In this document: in pieces, positions 24,839-33,040 of the stretch | How the letters are laid out: every line of letters starts with the position of its first letter | Position numbering within the stretch: the stretch's first letter is position 1 | From: Actinomycetota bacterium | GTDB lineage: Bacteria; Actinomycetota; Actinomycetes; Nanopelagicales; Nanopelagicaceae | NCBI GenBank assembly: GCA_009702965.1 | Contig: WLHB01000004.1 | Coordinates: forward strand, 1-57,244 | Reading direction: 5' to 3' | Length of the DNA: 57,244 bases | Program-made: the position numbers and the translations under genes | The notes under the pieces: generated by a model | Databases searched by the model: none | What the model saw: only the letters and a program-made list of their open reading frames with translations | What the model was told of the DNA's origin: nothing

Positions 24839-26611
24839 ATTGCGTCGTGAAGCGATCAGGGCAAGAATATTGGCCAATCTATCTTTTCTATCTTGGATCT
24901 CCACCATCTCTGTCTCTATCGCCTTCTTGATACCCGCATATGAGGAACGCTCGTCTTGCGAGAGCTCTTTTACCACTCGAGTAAGAGTGGCCTTGTGCTT
25001 GCTCTCCATAGGTATCAGTCCAATCTCAATCAAACTATTGGAGTAGATAGTTTTCACTCGCTCAGAGTCGATGATGCCAAGAACTTCGTACTTGCGTGCC
25101 ACTTTTAGAACTTGGGTGATGTCTACTCGAGATTCCTCGGGGAGGGCGAAGATTTCAGTGTGTAACTGATCAATGTTTTCGTTTGTAACACCGGCGATCT
25201 CAGCCTGATTGAAGGTTTCAATCATTACCTTCTCAGGACTTTTAAACTTCCTTAAGATCTCAGCACGAGCGGACTTCTTATCCGCTTCTCGTTTAGCGGC
25301 CGCGGCGCGATCTGCCAATGTTTTTTGCGCTGCAATCTCCTCATCAGTGGCGGGAGTTGTTATGGAGATACTGGCGCTTGAAGATGCAGATGTTCCAACG
25401 CTATTTGAGGCTGTAACTCTGAATGTGTAAGCGGTAGAGGAAGTTAGCCCTGTAACAATGATGCTCCCGGATCCTGATTGAAATATCTGCCCCGTAATTG
25501 AGCCCGGCGTAGAGGTTGCAGTATAAGTTTCAATTGTTGCGCCACCATTGCTCGTTGGCGCTGTAAAAGCTACTGATGCACTAGTAGGTGAGAGTGAAGT
25601 AACGCTGCCAATTGTTGGTGCACCCGGTACAGTGACATCTGGAGTAGCAACTAAGCGATAAGTACTGTTCCCTCCTGAAATAATGTCTCCATTTGATGCA
25701 ATCAGTAATCCTTGAAGAATGTATCCCGAGGTAGAACTTAAATTAGTCAGAGTATTTGCGGAAAGTGATGTTTGAAAGACAGTTCTAGACGTTGGCGAAA
25801 TTACCTTAGTTGTTCCGCCATATACATTCGCATAAATTGCGTCAGACGCGTCAGAATCAATACCCGCATATCTAGTAGTACCAAAAACAGTGAGTTTTTC
25901 AACCGTATTAGCTGTAACGGACTGCCCAAATAATGTCCCTGTGCTCACTGGCATTACGAAAACACCTTGCAAGCCCCATCCGTCCGAGATAAAAATATTG
26001 CCCGAACTGTCAACAGCCAAATCCCAAAACCAATTTGATCCATTTGAGTAGAGGGTTTTTGAGGTATTAGCAGTTACCGATTGCCCAAATAATGTTCCTG
26101 ATGCGGCTGGCAAAACCGAAAAGGTGCCGGTTGCTATGTAGACGCCAAAAAGGTTCCCGGCACTATCGAAATCTAAACCACCACGAAGTCCCGTGCCGCT
26201 GGCTATTTGAGTGACGGTATTGGCTGTAAGTGAAACTCCAAATAGTGTTTGACCAGAGCTGGAAAGTCCGTAAATATCTCCATTTGCTAACGACCAAACT
26301 AAAATTCCACCTGAACTTATTGCAATACCTGCGGGGTTTGAAACGGCAACGATGGTTTTAGGCGTTCCTGCAGTGACTGCCTGCCCGAAAAGTGTTCCTG
26401 TCGTGGCGGGAACAACGACGATTCCTTTTTTACTCGAATCAGAATTATGGTCGTCGGCAATATAAATATTGCCAGCAGAGTCCTCAGCCAAACCCACCGG
26501 ATATCCCAAGCTGTAAATAGTGGTTGCGGTAACGCCAGCAAAAGCCTGACTGGTTGAATAAAACGGCATAAGTAAAATCAATATCAACGAGATTGATTTT
26601 CTTAAGTTCAT
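24833..26611 (-). CDS. Secreted beta-propeller/FN3/helical-tail protein
   Basis: 592 residues. Signal peptide 1-26 (ends SQAFA). Residues 27-325 form an NHL-like propeller: GLAEDSAGNIYIADD, DLAVDSSGNIFISDG and similar lines alternate with a peculiar repeated motif, T-LFG-x-S/A-V/L-TANT, at about 72-83, 121-132, 172-183, 225-236 and 276-287 (spacing 49 to 53). A fibronectin type III domain follows (328-420, VPGAPTIGSVTSLSPTSASV ... GLTSSTAYTFRVTASNSVG as separate motifs). The tail (422-592) is helical, Ala/Lys/Glu-rich and coiled-coil-like. Start ATG has AAGGAA six bases upstream. Probably extracellular binding or adhesion; the function is not known. Confidence 0.75.
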   Translation of the reverse strand: MNLRKSISLILILLMPFYSTSQAFAGVTATTIYSLGYPVGLAEDSAGNIYIADDHNSDSSKKGIVVVPATTGTLFGQAVTAGTPKTIVAVSNPAGIAISSGGILVWSLANGDIYGLSSSGQTLFGVSLTANTVTQIASGTGLRGGLDFDSAGNLFGVYIATGTFSVLPAASGTLFGQSVTANTSKTLYSNGSNWFWDLAVDSSGNIFISDGWGLQGVFVMPVSTGTLFGQSVTANTVEKLTVFGTTRYAGIDSDASDAIYANVYGGTTKVISPTSRTVFQTSLSANTLTNLSSTSGYILQGLLIASNGDIISGGNSTYRLVATPDVTVPGAPTIGSVTSLSPTSASVAFTAPTSNGGATIETYTATSTPGSITGQIFQSGSGSIIVTGLTSSTAYTFRVTASNSVGTSASSSASISITTPATDEEIAAQKTLADRAAAAKREADKKSARAEILRKFKSPEKVMIETFNQAEIAGVTNENIDQLHTEIFALPEESRVDITQVLKVARKYEVLGIIDSERVKTIYSNSLIEIGLIPMESKHKATLTRVVKELSQDERSSYAGIKKAIETEMVEIQDRKDRLANILALIASRRNG

Positions 26612-26675
26612 TTATTTTCCTTCGGCTATCGATGCACCTGAGGAAGGGTAGTACAACTCGCTGGCTCGCGCCTTG

Positions 26676-26748
26676 TGCCCTCGGTGGGGGTCGAACCCAC
26701 ACTTGGAGGATTTTAAGTCCTCTGCCTCTGCCATTGGGCTACGAGGGC
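26676..26748 (-). tRNA. tRNA-Leu(UAA) with a short variable loop
   Basis: 73 nt. Acceptor GCCCTCG/CGAGGGC, D-arm GCCC..GGC, anticodon arm GAGGA-CTTAAAA-TCCTC (anticodon TAA), variable loop CAAGT, T-arm GTGGG-TTCGAAC-CCCAC, discriminator A, and no encoded CCA (CAA follows). The anticodon says leucine, but leucine tRNAs normally have a long variable arm and this one has five bases. TAGACT lies 11 bases upstream as a -10. Confidence 0.85.
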
Positions 26749-26759
26749 CAAGGTGGGTG

Positions 26760-26765
26760 AGTCTA
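26760..26765 (-). promoter_or_regulatory. -10 element of the short-arm tRNA-Leu
   Basis: TAGACT followed by CACCCAC. The same 13 bases occur at the ispH promoter (5138-5126). Confidence 0.45.
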
Positions 26766-26797
26766 CATCCTGTTAGATAGTGAAAGTTCAGCGCTAC

Positions 26798-27628
26798 TTA
26801 CTTAGAGGAACGTCGCTTACGCATATTTTCGGAGATCATCAACCAAATCAATGCCGGAACTAAGTCGATGCTGCGCTTAGCAAACCACTTGGCTCCATTT
26901 GTAATCAGCCAATACATCTCAAACTTCTTTGAGACATTAACTTCGGTTGGGATTTTCTTCGCTGATCGACGTGGCAATGAGAGATGTCGACGCACAGAAT
27001 CTGCGATGTGTTGGTGACCCAGTGCGGAAGGATGCATGCGATCTACGTGCCACATGCGACGCTCGTGTGCGATTCTAGAATTCCATGTTGGCACAACTAT
27101 TCCGAGTCCGTCGCCTGCAAGTTCGTCGAGAATCTCATTAATGATAATGACGCGGTCACTCAAGATTCGACGTAGAGACATTGGTCCAGGGGCGGTTCTG
27201 ATTGGATCTGGGAGACCGAGCATGACGACGAGGGATCCGATCTCTATCGCTGATTTACTGATTGTTTCAAGACATGTGCGGATCTCTTCTGGAGAGAAAT
27301 CACCGCGTAGAACATCGTTTGTACCGATGCAGATCAGCACCATGTGTGGTCGATATGCGATCACTGCAGGTAATTGATTGGTTGGTAGATGACGTGCACG
27401 AGCACCGTTCTTAGCAACATTTACAAAACGTTCAGCCTTTAGATCGTGAGCGATACGACCTGTCCAACCAAAGCCAACTGATGAGATCTCATTTCCGTGA
27501 TCGCCTACTCCAAAGACTGAGCTATCTCCCATTGCGATGATTCGCATATCTTCAACATGGCGAAGAGCGAGGGCTAGTTCGGATTGAGATACGAGTGGGG
27601 CGATGAACGGCTTGATCGGTGTATTCAT
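26798..27628 (-). CDS. SGNH/GDSL-family esterase or lipase
   Basis: 276 residues from ATG 27628, which overlaps the upstream glycosyltransferase stop (ATGA). Block I is IIAMGDSSVFGVGDHG (nucleophile S36), block III is CIGTNDVLRGDFS, and block V is VDRMHPSALGHQHIADSV with the catalytic Asp and His. No signal peptide, so probably cytoplasmic or membrane-peripheral. The C-terminus is basic with a short hydrophobic patch (PALIWLMISENMRKRR). Third gene of a glycosyltransferase operon, so deacylation or transacylation of a glycolipid is plausible but not shown. Confidence 0.88.
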   Translation of the reverse strand: MNTPIKPFIAPLVSQSELALALRHVEDMRIIAMGDSSVFGVGDHGNEISSVGFGWTGRIAHDLKAERFVNVAKNGARARHLPTNQLPAVIAYRPHMVLICIGTNDVLRGDFSPEEIRTCLETISKSAIEIGSLVVMLGLPDPIRTAPGPMSLRRILSDRVIIINEILDELAGDGLGIVVPTWNSRIAHERRMWHVDRMHPSALGHQHIADSVRRHLSLPRRSAKKIPTEVNVSKKFEMYWLITNGAKWFAKRSIDLVPALIWLMISENMRKRRSSK

Positions 27629-28770
27629 GATGCGACATCCCATCTATAGAATCGGAGTAACTGATCTGCAGTCTCTTTCCATGTGAATTTCTCAGCTCGT
27701 GCACGTGCATTGGTGCGAGTCTCCTCGCGATCTAATCCATTGAATTCAACGATTGCATCTGCCCAGTCGGAAGCCGAGCGGGTAAGTGCGCGTCCAGATT
27801 CTTCGCAGATAATCTCTGAGATGGCAGCCTCTGATCGACAAATAACTGGTGTGCCAGAGGCGAGAGTTTCTAGGGCAGCCAACCCAAATGTTTCAATCGG
27901 GCCAACTGCGAGAAATGTTGTAGCCCCCGCCATTAGATGGGAGAGCGCGTTGCGATCTGAAACAAAGCCTAAGAGCAGCACATTAAGGTCATCGCGTTTA
28001 ATGACCTGCTTCATCTTGGATTCGAGTGGTCCACTTCCTGCAATTACAAGTGGAGTCAGGATTCCTCGCGTCTTTAATTCTTGCGCAATTTCTAGGAGAA
28101 AGAGCGGGTCTTTCTCCTTCGATAACCGTGTGCAAGCAAAGATGTAGTTGTCTGGGAAATAGGCGAAAGCTTTATTTTCTACTTCTCGAATACGTGGATC
28201 AAATTTTTCTAGGTCCACACCTAACGGAACAGATACGAGTTTTGCCTTAGGAGAGTGATCTACCTTTAAGCCGAGTTGTTCAAACTCTTCTGCTGCAAAA
28301 TTGGTCGTTGCAACAATTCGCCCAACAGAGTCCCGAGTCTTTCTATTCCATTGACGGACCAGAGTCCCTTGAAAGGGAAGATGGCGAGCGAAGCTACGAA
28401 CGATCCCATCTACTCTTTCGTGAGCAAAGAACGTTGTTGGGATACCGCGAGATCTAGCCCAACGAGCGGCAGTTAGTAGGGTTGTGCGATCTGAGATTTC
28501 TAGAATATCTGGCCTGAAATCTTGGAGTTTTCCGATAACTTTCTTCGGTTTCACAATCATTCTGTAGCCACCAGAGAACGGGATCTGTGGCGCTGCAACA
28601 GTTACTCGAGAAACGGCACCATTGCTTTCGTATGAATCTTTCTTACCAGGGACAATAAGTAAGACTGTGTGACCCGACTTTGCATATTGCAGACTTAGTT
28701 CGTTCATTGTGGTGCGAAGCCCACCGCTCTTTGGACCGTACATATTTGCAATATGAGCGATTCGCGTCAT
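27625..28770 (-). CDS. GT4-family glycosyltransferase
   Basis: 381 residues with the GT-B fold. N-terminal acceptor domain begins RIAHIANMYGPKSGGLRTTM; the C-terminal nucleotide-sugar domain has DNYIFACTRLSKEKDPLFLL, VIAGSGPLESKM and the E-x7-E motif in PIETFGLAALETLASGTPVI. Overlaps the previous glycosyltransferase by ATGA. Likely builds a cell-envelope glycolipid or mannoside together with its neighbour; the sugar and acceptor are not readable. Confidence 0.9.
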   Translation of the reverse strand: MTRIAHIANMYGPKSGGLRTTMNELSLQYAKSGHTVLLIVPGKKDSYESNGAVSRVTVAAPQIPFSGGYRMIVKPKKVIGKLQDFRPDILEISDRTTLLTAARWARSRGIPTTFFAHERVDGIVRSFARHLPFQGTLVRQWNRKTRDSVGRIVATTNFAAEEFEQLGLKVDHSPKAKLVSVPLGVDLEKFDPRIREVENKAFAYFPDNYIFACTRLSKEKDPLFLLEIAQELKTRGILTPLVIAGSGPLESKMKQVIKRDDLNVLLLGFVSDRNALSHLMAGATTFLAVGPIETFGLAALETLASGTPVICRSEAAISEIICEESGRALTRSASDWADAIVEFNGLDREETRTNARARAEKFTWKETADQLLRFYRWDVAS

Positions 28771-29921
28771 GAGGCTTGCATCCCATGTTCGTCGTTGTGG
28801 CGCTTATTCTCAAGAACCTCATTAAAGATTTCAACGAGTTGATTACACACGTGATCCCAGGTCTTTCCCTGGACCTTGGAATAGGCGGAGGCAGACATCT
28901 GATTGAGTTGTTCTCGATCGAAGATGGTGCGCAGAACCTTCTTACGAATATCCAAATTCTCGCCTGGCTCATAAAGGAAGCCATCTACACCATCAATAAT
29001 CAAATCTTTTGGGCCACCGGCATTGGGTGCGACAACAGCTAAACCAGCAGCCATTGCTTCTTGAATAACCTGACAGAAGGTTTCGTTCTCACCAGTTGTA
29101 ATTAAGAGATCCATCGAAGCAACAGCTTTGCTGAGTTCTTTTCCACTGAGATGACCTGTGAAGATTGCTTTGGGTAGAGCCTTTTCTAAACTCTCGCGCG
29201 TTGGACCTTCACCGACAATGACTTGCAGAATCTTCTTACCAGCCAGCAACCCCACGTCACCGATGGTGGCAAGTTTATGCACCTGCTTCTCCGGTGCTAA
29301 TCTTCCAACGAAACCGATTACGAGAGTCTCTGAATCAGCGCCCCAGTACTTACGTAGTTTTTCAGATCGCCATTTTGGATTGAATTGTTCAAGATCTACA
29401 CCTCGTCCCCAATGGCGAATATTCTCGATCTGCAATGATTGTAAGAATGCAATTGAATCTGTAGAAGGTGCGAGAGTTACCGTTGATCCTGTGTGAATCT
29501 TTCTTAGTCTCTTCTCCACAATTGTCTTGGCAGTGTTAAGGCCATAGAAATCAATGAATCCAGAGACATCTGTTTGATAATTTGCGATAACGGGAATATT
29601 GCATCGGACTCCCGCCTTGCGAACTTGTTCACCTAGTAGGAACGGTGAGGCGAGATAGATAATGTCTGGCTTAAAATCTTCAAGAATCGGTATGAGTGTC
29701 TTGACTTTCACTCGTGGAATATCTACCTGCGCAATTCTCTTGAGAGCAAGTGCTGGAACTCGTCGGATTTGGATCTCTTCTACCTGTGAGGGTCCATCTC
29801 CGGAGGCGATCACGAGTACTTCATGCCCTTGGGCTTTTAAGTAGCGCGAGACTCGAAGCACCGAGTTGGTGACTCCGTTAGAGCGCGGAAGGAAGGATTC
29901 CGCAGATATAAGAACTCGCAT
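28767..29921 (-). CDS. GT4-family glycosyltransferase, MgtA/PimB-like
   Basis: 384 residues from ATG 29921. It starts MRVLISAESFLPRSNGVTNS, the phrase seen in mycobacterial MgtA/PimB-type GDP-mannose-dependent alpha-mannosyltransferases. Donor-site elements are IGFVGRLAPEKQVHKL, VIVGEGPTRESL and GENETFCQVIQEAMAAGL (E-x7-E). Expected to add mannose to a glycolipid on the inner membrane face. TATAAA is six bases upstream of the ATG and an inverted repeat GGGGCT/AGCCCC adjoins it. First gene of a three-gene operon. Confidence 0.88.
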   Translation of the reverse strand: MRVLISAESFLPRSNGVTNSVLRVSRYLKAQGHEVLVIASGDGPSQVEEIQIRRVPALALKRIAQVDIPRVKVKTLIPILEDFKPDIIYLASPFLLGEQVRKAGVRCNIPVIANYQTDVSGFIDFYGLNTAKTIVEKRLRKIHTGSTVTLAPSTDSIAFLQSLQIENIRHWGRGVDLEQFNPKWRSEKLRKYWGADSETLVIGFVGRLAPEKQVHKLATIGDVGLLAGKKILQVIVGEGPTRESLEKALPKAIFTGHLSGKELSKAVASMDLLITTGENETFCQVIQEAMAAGLAVVAPNAGGPKDLIIDGVDGFLYEPGENLDIRKKVLRTIFDREQLNQMSASAYSKVQGKTWDHVCNQLVEIFNEVLENKRHNDEHGMQAS

Positions 29922-29927
29922 GGTCAA

Positions 29928-29956
29928 TTTATACGGGGCTTGCCTTACATAGCCCC
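29928..29956 (-). promoter_or_regulatory. Promoter with inverted-repeat operator candidate for the glycosyltransferase operon
   Basis: On the minus strand GGGGCT, ten bases, AGCCCC (29956-29935) is followed after one base by TATAAA (29933-29928), which is six bases before ATG 29921. The repeat covers the spacer between -10 and -35, where a repressor would act, or it could be the terminator-like end of nothing else nearby. Confidence 0.4.
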
Positions 29957-30071
29957 CTACATTGTGGAAAGTTCATCTTAACTCTAGACGTAATTTCTGG
30001 AAGAAAATATCAATATCTGTTTACTTTCCGTTCAACTAATAAAGTGCCTTTGAGATCTTTGCCCTGTCACT
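29957..30071 (+). promoter_or_regulatory. Promoter region of the HAD/GDPD gene pair
   Basis: AT-rich, with TAATAA (30039-30044) as a possible -10 some 30 bases before the HAD start. GGAAAGT (from 29964) and ACTTTCC (near 30022) form a widely spaced inverted repeat. No Shine-Dalgarno is visible before ATG 30072. Confidence 0.25.
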
Positions 30072-30755
30072 ATGAAGTCCATGAGAAACCAGGGTCAGCG
30101 TGCAGCGTTCTTTGATCTAGATAACACACTCATCGACGGCTCATCTATCTACTATTTCGTCCGCGGAATGACTAAATCGGGCGAGATAAAGAACCGTGAC
30201 ATCTTCCGATTTGCTTGGGATAACTACCGATTCCGTAAGTCACGCGAAGAGAGCTCTTCGAATATGGCCTATGCCACCAAGAGAATTCTAGATTTTGCGC
30301 GAGGACGCTCGCACAGCACTATTAGTGAACTGTGTGAAGAGATCGTTCATGACTTTCTTCCCAAGAAACTATTTCCACAGATGAAAGAGCGAATCGAAGA
30401 GCACCAGAGCATCGGTCACCACACGTGGATTGTTTCGGCATCACCGATTGAGATTGCATCAGTTGTTGCACGTAAATTGGGAATGACGGGTGCCATAGCC
30501 ACAACTGGTGAAGTAGTTGATGGTCATTACACAGGTAATCTGCCAGGTGGAGCCATGCATGGAATCAATAAAGCTAACGCCGTTCGTTCTCTCGCTTCCG
30601 CAAACACTTATGATTTAAATAATTCATTCGCATATAGCGACTCCGTGAATGATCTTCCACTTCTTGTGAGCGTGGGTAATCCCTTTATAGTCAATCCCAA
30701 TAAAGCACTGAAGGTAATTGCTACAAAGAATGAATGGCCAGTGCTGGTCGCATAG
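30072..30755 (+). CDS. HAD-IB family phosphatase (SerB-like fold)
   Basis: 227 residues of HAD subfamily IB. Motif I FFDLDNTLIDGSS (nucleophile D15, general acid D17), motif II around WIVSASPIEIASVVA, a conserved Lys region, and motif III YSDSVNDLPLL. Family members dephosphorylate phosphoserine or phospholipid headgroup intermediates. The next gene, a glycerophosphodiesterase, begins on the base after the stop, suggesting a joint role in phospholipid headgroup turnover (inference). Confidence 0.9.
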   Translation: MKSMRNQGQRAAFFDLDNTLIDGSSIYYFVRGMTKSGEIKNRDIFRFAWDNYRFRKSREESSSNMAYATKRILDFARGRSHSTISELCEEIVHDFLPKKLFPQMKERIEEHQSIGHHTWIVSASPIEIASVVARKLGMTGAIATTGEVVDGHYTGNLPGGAMHGINKANAVRSLASANTYDLNNSFAYSDSVNDLPLLVSVGNPFIVNPNKALKVIATKNEWPVLVA

Positions 30756-31436
30756 ATGCAGATCTGGACGCATAGAGGAAACCCTGGTCCTGAGAATACG
30801 CTTGAAGGATTTTCTCAAGCATGGATTGATGGAATCAGGCACTTTGAAACAGATATTCATTGCACCAGCGACGGAGTTTTAGTACTCGCACACGATAGCG
30901 ATATCTCAAGACTTACCGGCCAGAGGAAAGAAATAAACGATATTTCTTGGCAAGAACTTCAAGAACATAAAATTGATGGCGAGTTTGATTGGACCACACT
31001 CGATGAGTTACATACTCAATACGATCAGGCGCAAATCTCAGTAGATATCAAATCTGACCATGCCTTAGAGCCTTTTCTGCAATGGGCAGAAGGGAAAGAC
31101 CTCTCCAACTACATCGTGGGATCCTTCTCTGCTGAGCGAGTAAATCGGGTCCGAGAGGAGTTCCCAACGTTGACAACTGCTCTTACATCCAAGGAAATTC
31201 TCTTTATCGCCGCTGGTTTGGGCCGTCTCTTGCCTGGACATTCGGCAAAGCGAGTTGCAATGGTTCCACCACGATTCAAGGGAATCAAGATTCTCACGCG
31301 TTCATTTGTTGATTTCTGTTCAGCTCATTCTATTGATATCAATGTGTGGACAATAAATTCAGATGAAGAGCTTGATCAGATCCGTCACTTACCGATCAGT
31401 GGAATTATCACCGACCACTACCGTAGATTTATTTAG
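30756..31436 (+). CDS. Glycerophosphodiester phosphodiesterase
   Basis: 226 residues, TIM-barrel GDPD. The hallmark is WTHRGNPGPENTLEGF (catalytic H-R-G) and FETDIHCTSDGVLVLAHDSDI (metal ligands E/D and second catalytic His in LAHD); VWTINSDEELDQI near the end is also typical. No signal peptide, so cytoplasmic: it splits glycerophosphodiesters to glycerol-3-phosphate and an alcohol. No Shine-Dalgarno; the start directly abuts the HAD stop (TAGATG). It overlaps the convergent UDG gene by 8 bases. Confidence 0.92.
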   Translation: MQIWTHRGNPGPENTLEGFSQAWIDGIRHFETDIHCTSDGVLVLAHDSDISRLTGQRKEINDISWQELQEHKIDGEFDWTTLDELHTQYDQAQISVDIKSDHALEPFLQWAEGKDLSNYIVGSFSAERVNRVREEFPTLTTALTSKEILFIAAGLGRLLPGHSAKRVAMVPPRFKGIKILTRSFVDFCSAHSIDINVWTINSDEELDQIRHLPISGIITDHYRRFI

Positions 31437-32157
31437 ATATCCCTGCAGCTTTTGCAGCCTCTTTTATCACCTTATCGAGCATTGCTTTAGTGAGTTTTCC
31501 CGTAAATGTGTTTTGTTGGCTTGGATGATACGAGCCGATGATGGTGATCTTTTTATCTCCATCTTTGAATATGACTTTGGCTCCGTGTGCAAACTTTGTT
31601 GTGACAATTTCATGACCGAGTTGGCGAAGGGTTGTAATTGTTGCCTGCCAAGCAAAAGAGCCGAGTGCCAGATATGCATTGGTCGTCTTGCTAGCAAGTT
31701 GAAACTCATGTGTGAGAAATGGTGCGCAGGTGTGGCGCTCTTCAGTGCTTGGCTTGTTATCAGGTGGCGCACAACGAACAGCACAGGCAATGCGAGTATC
31801 GATAAGTTCTTGCCCATCTTTGATTGAGACACTCGTTGGAATTGTCGCAAGACCTGCACGATGAAGAGAACCGTAGAGCCAATCCCCCGAACTATCTCCG
31901 GTAAAGATACGTCCTGTTCTATTTGCACCATGAGCACCAGGTGCAAGGCCAATAATCATTAACTTGGGTTTATCACTGCCAAATGATGGAACAGGCTTAC
32001 CCCAGTACTTTTCGTCTTCATATGCTTTTCGTTTTGTAACCGCTACTTCTTCACGCCATTGCACAAGACGTGGGCAGGCGGTGCAGGCGATAATCTCTTT
32101 ATTGAGCAGTGGCAGAGTTTTAGACGAACTATGTGGCAAGTGACCAAGCCATTCCAT
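31429..32157 (-). CDS. Family 5 uracil-DNA glycosylase (UDGb)
   Basis: 242 residues from ATG 32157, 29 bases inside ppx. Removes uracil and some other deaminated bases from DNA. Motif 1 IIGLAPGAHGANRTGRIFTG and motif 2 GSYHPSQQNTFTGKLT identify family 5; four cysteines for the [4Fe-4S] cluster are in ACTACPRLVQ and ACAVRCAPPDNK. The long upstream frame would run through ppx in another phase, so the short start is preferred. Confidence 0.93.
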   Translation of the reverse strand: MEWLGHLPHSSSKTLPLLNKEIIACTACPRLVQWREEVAVTKRKAYEDEKYWGKPVPSFGSDKPKLMIIGLAPGAHGANRTGRIFTGDSSGDWLYGSLHRAGLATIPTSVSIKDGQELIDTRIACAVRCAPPDNKPSTEERHTCAPFLTHEFQLASKTTNAYLALGSFAWQATITTLRQLGHEIVTTKFAHGAKVIFKDGDKKITIIGSYHPSQQNTFTGKLTKAMLDKVIKEAAKAAGISK

Positions 32158-33040
32158 CGAGAATGTCAGATTCTGATGCAACGAATTCAGTGGCATCTGT
32201 TGCGTGCATGATGCGAGAGAGAACGAGTGATCCGGCTGAAATGACATCCACGCGACCTGGGTGCATATAACCGAGTGCGGCGCGTTCTTCTTGAGTGCTG
32301 CGCAAGAACATCTTTGAGGTGCTGTGCACTTTCTCGGCAGGGATCCGCGAAAGGTGTATTGAATAACGGTCATATGTTGGTAGATCAAGAGCTGCTGCAG
32401 CAACGGTGGTAGCAGTACCAGCAACTGCGATCAGGGTCTTTGCTTGTGTGATTGGAACAATCTTTGCAGCTTGTGCGATTGCTTCATCGATATCTTCAGT
32501 GGCAGATGCGACCTGGCCGCTATCTGGAAGATCGTGGGTGAAGTGGCGCTCGGACATGCGCACACAACCGATGTTGACGCTCTTTGCGAATTCGACTTTA
32601 TCTGTGCCGAAGACAAACTCTGTCGATCCACCGCCGATATCAATGACAAGAAAAGGTCCATCAGATGGTGGGAGATCGCGGGTTGCACCGAGAAATGAGA
32701 GAGATGCTTCTTCTTCGCCAGAGATTACTTCAGGGCGAACACCTAAACGCTCAAAGACGCCTTCGATAAAGAGATCGCGGTTAGTGGCATCGCGGGTGGC
32801 ACTTGTGGCACAGAAGCGAATCTTTTCAACGCCACGTTTTGCGATCTCTGCTGCGTATAGATCAACAGCTGCGAGTGTGCGAGTGATTGCATCAGGGTGG
32901 AATTGGCCGGTTTTATCAACGCCTTGGCCAAGTCGAACAACTTCCATGAGGCGTGTTACTTCGCGGAATGAGTCGCCTTCGATATCTGCAATCAGTAAAC
33001 GAATGGAGTTTGTTCCACAATCAATGGCTGCTACTCGCAT
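32129..33040 (-). CDS. ppx: Ppx/GppA phosphatase family protein
   Basis: 303 residues from ATG 33040. Actin-like ATPase fold: MRVAAIDCGTNSIRLLIAD (phosphate 1), FLVIDIGGGSTEF (phosphate 2) and VAGTATTVAAAAL. Hydrolyses polyphosphate or pppGpp, or in short actinobacterial forms short-chain polyphosphate. It lacks the C-terminal HD domain of longer Ppx. Overlaps DUF501 by ten bases upstream and UDGb downstream, within the eno-divIC-DUF501-ppx order typical of actinobacteria. Confidence 0.93.
   Translation of the reverse strand: MRVAAIDCGTNSIRLLIADIEGDSFREVTRLMEVVRLGQGVDKTGQFHPDAITRTLAAVDLYAAEIAKRGVEKIRFCATSATRDATNRDLFIEGVFERLGVRPEVISGEEEASLSFLGATRDLPPSDGPFLVIDIGGGSTEFVFGTDKVEFAKSVNIGCVRMSERHFTHDLPDSGQVASATEDIDEAIAQAAKIVPITQAKTLIAVAGTATTVAAAALDLPTYDRYSIHLSRIPAEKVHSTSKMFLRSTQEERAALGYMHPGRVDVISAGSLVLSRIMHATDATEFVASESDILDGMAWSLAT

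Noticed and set aside
18941-26611. Genomic island or prophage
   Set aside because: No integrase, transposase or phage gene is seen, and base composition looks similar to the flanks by eye; it is called accessory only because the genes are not core families.
32158-32424. 89-residue N-terminal extension of the UDGb gene
   Set aside because: It reads ppx in another frame with no family similarity; ATG 32157 gives a normal-length enzyme.
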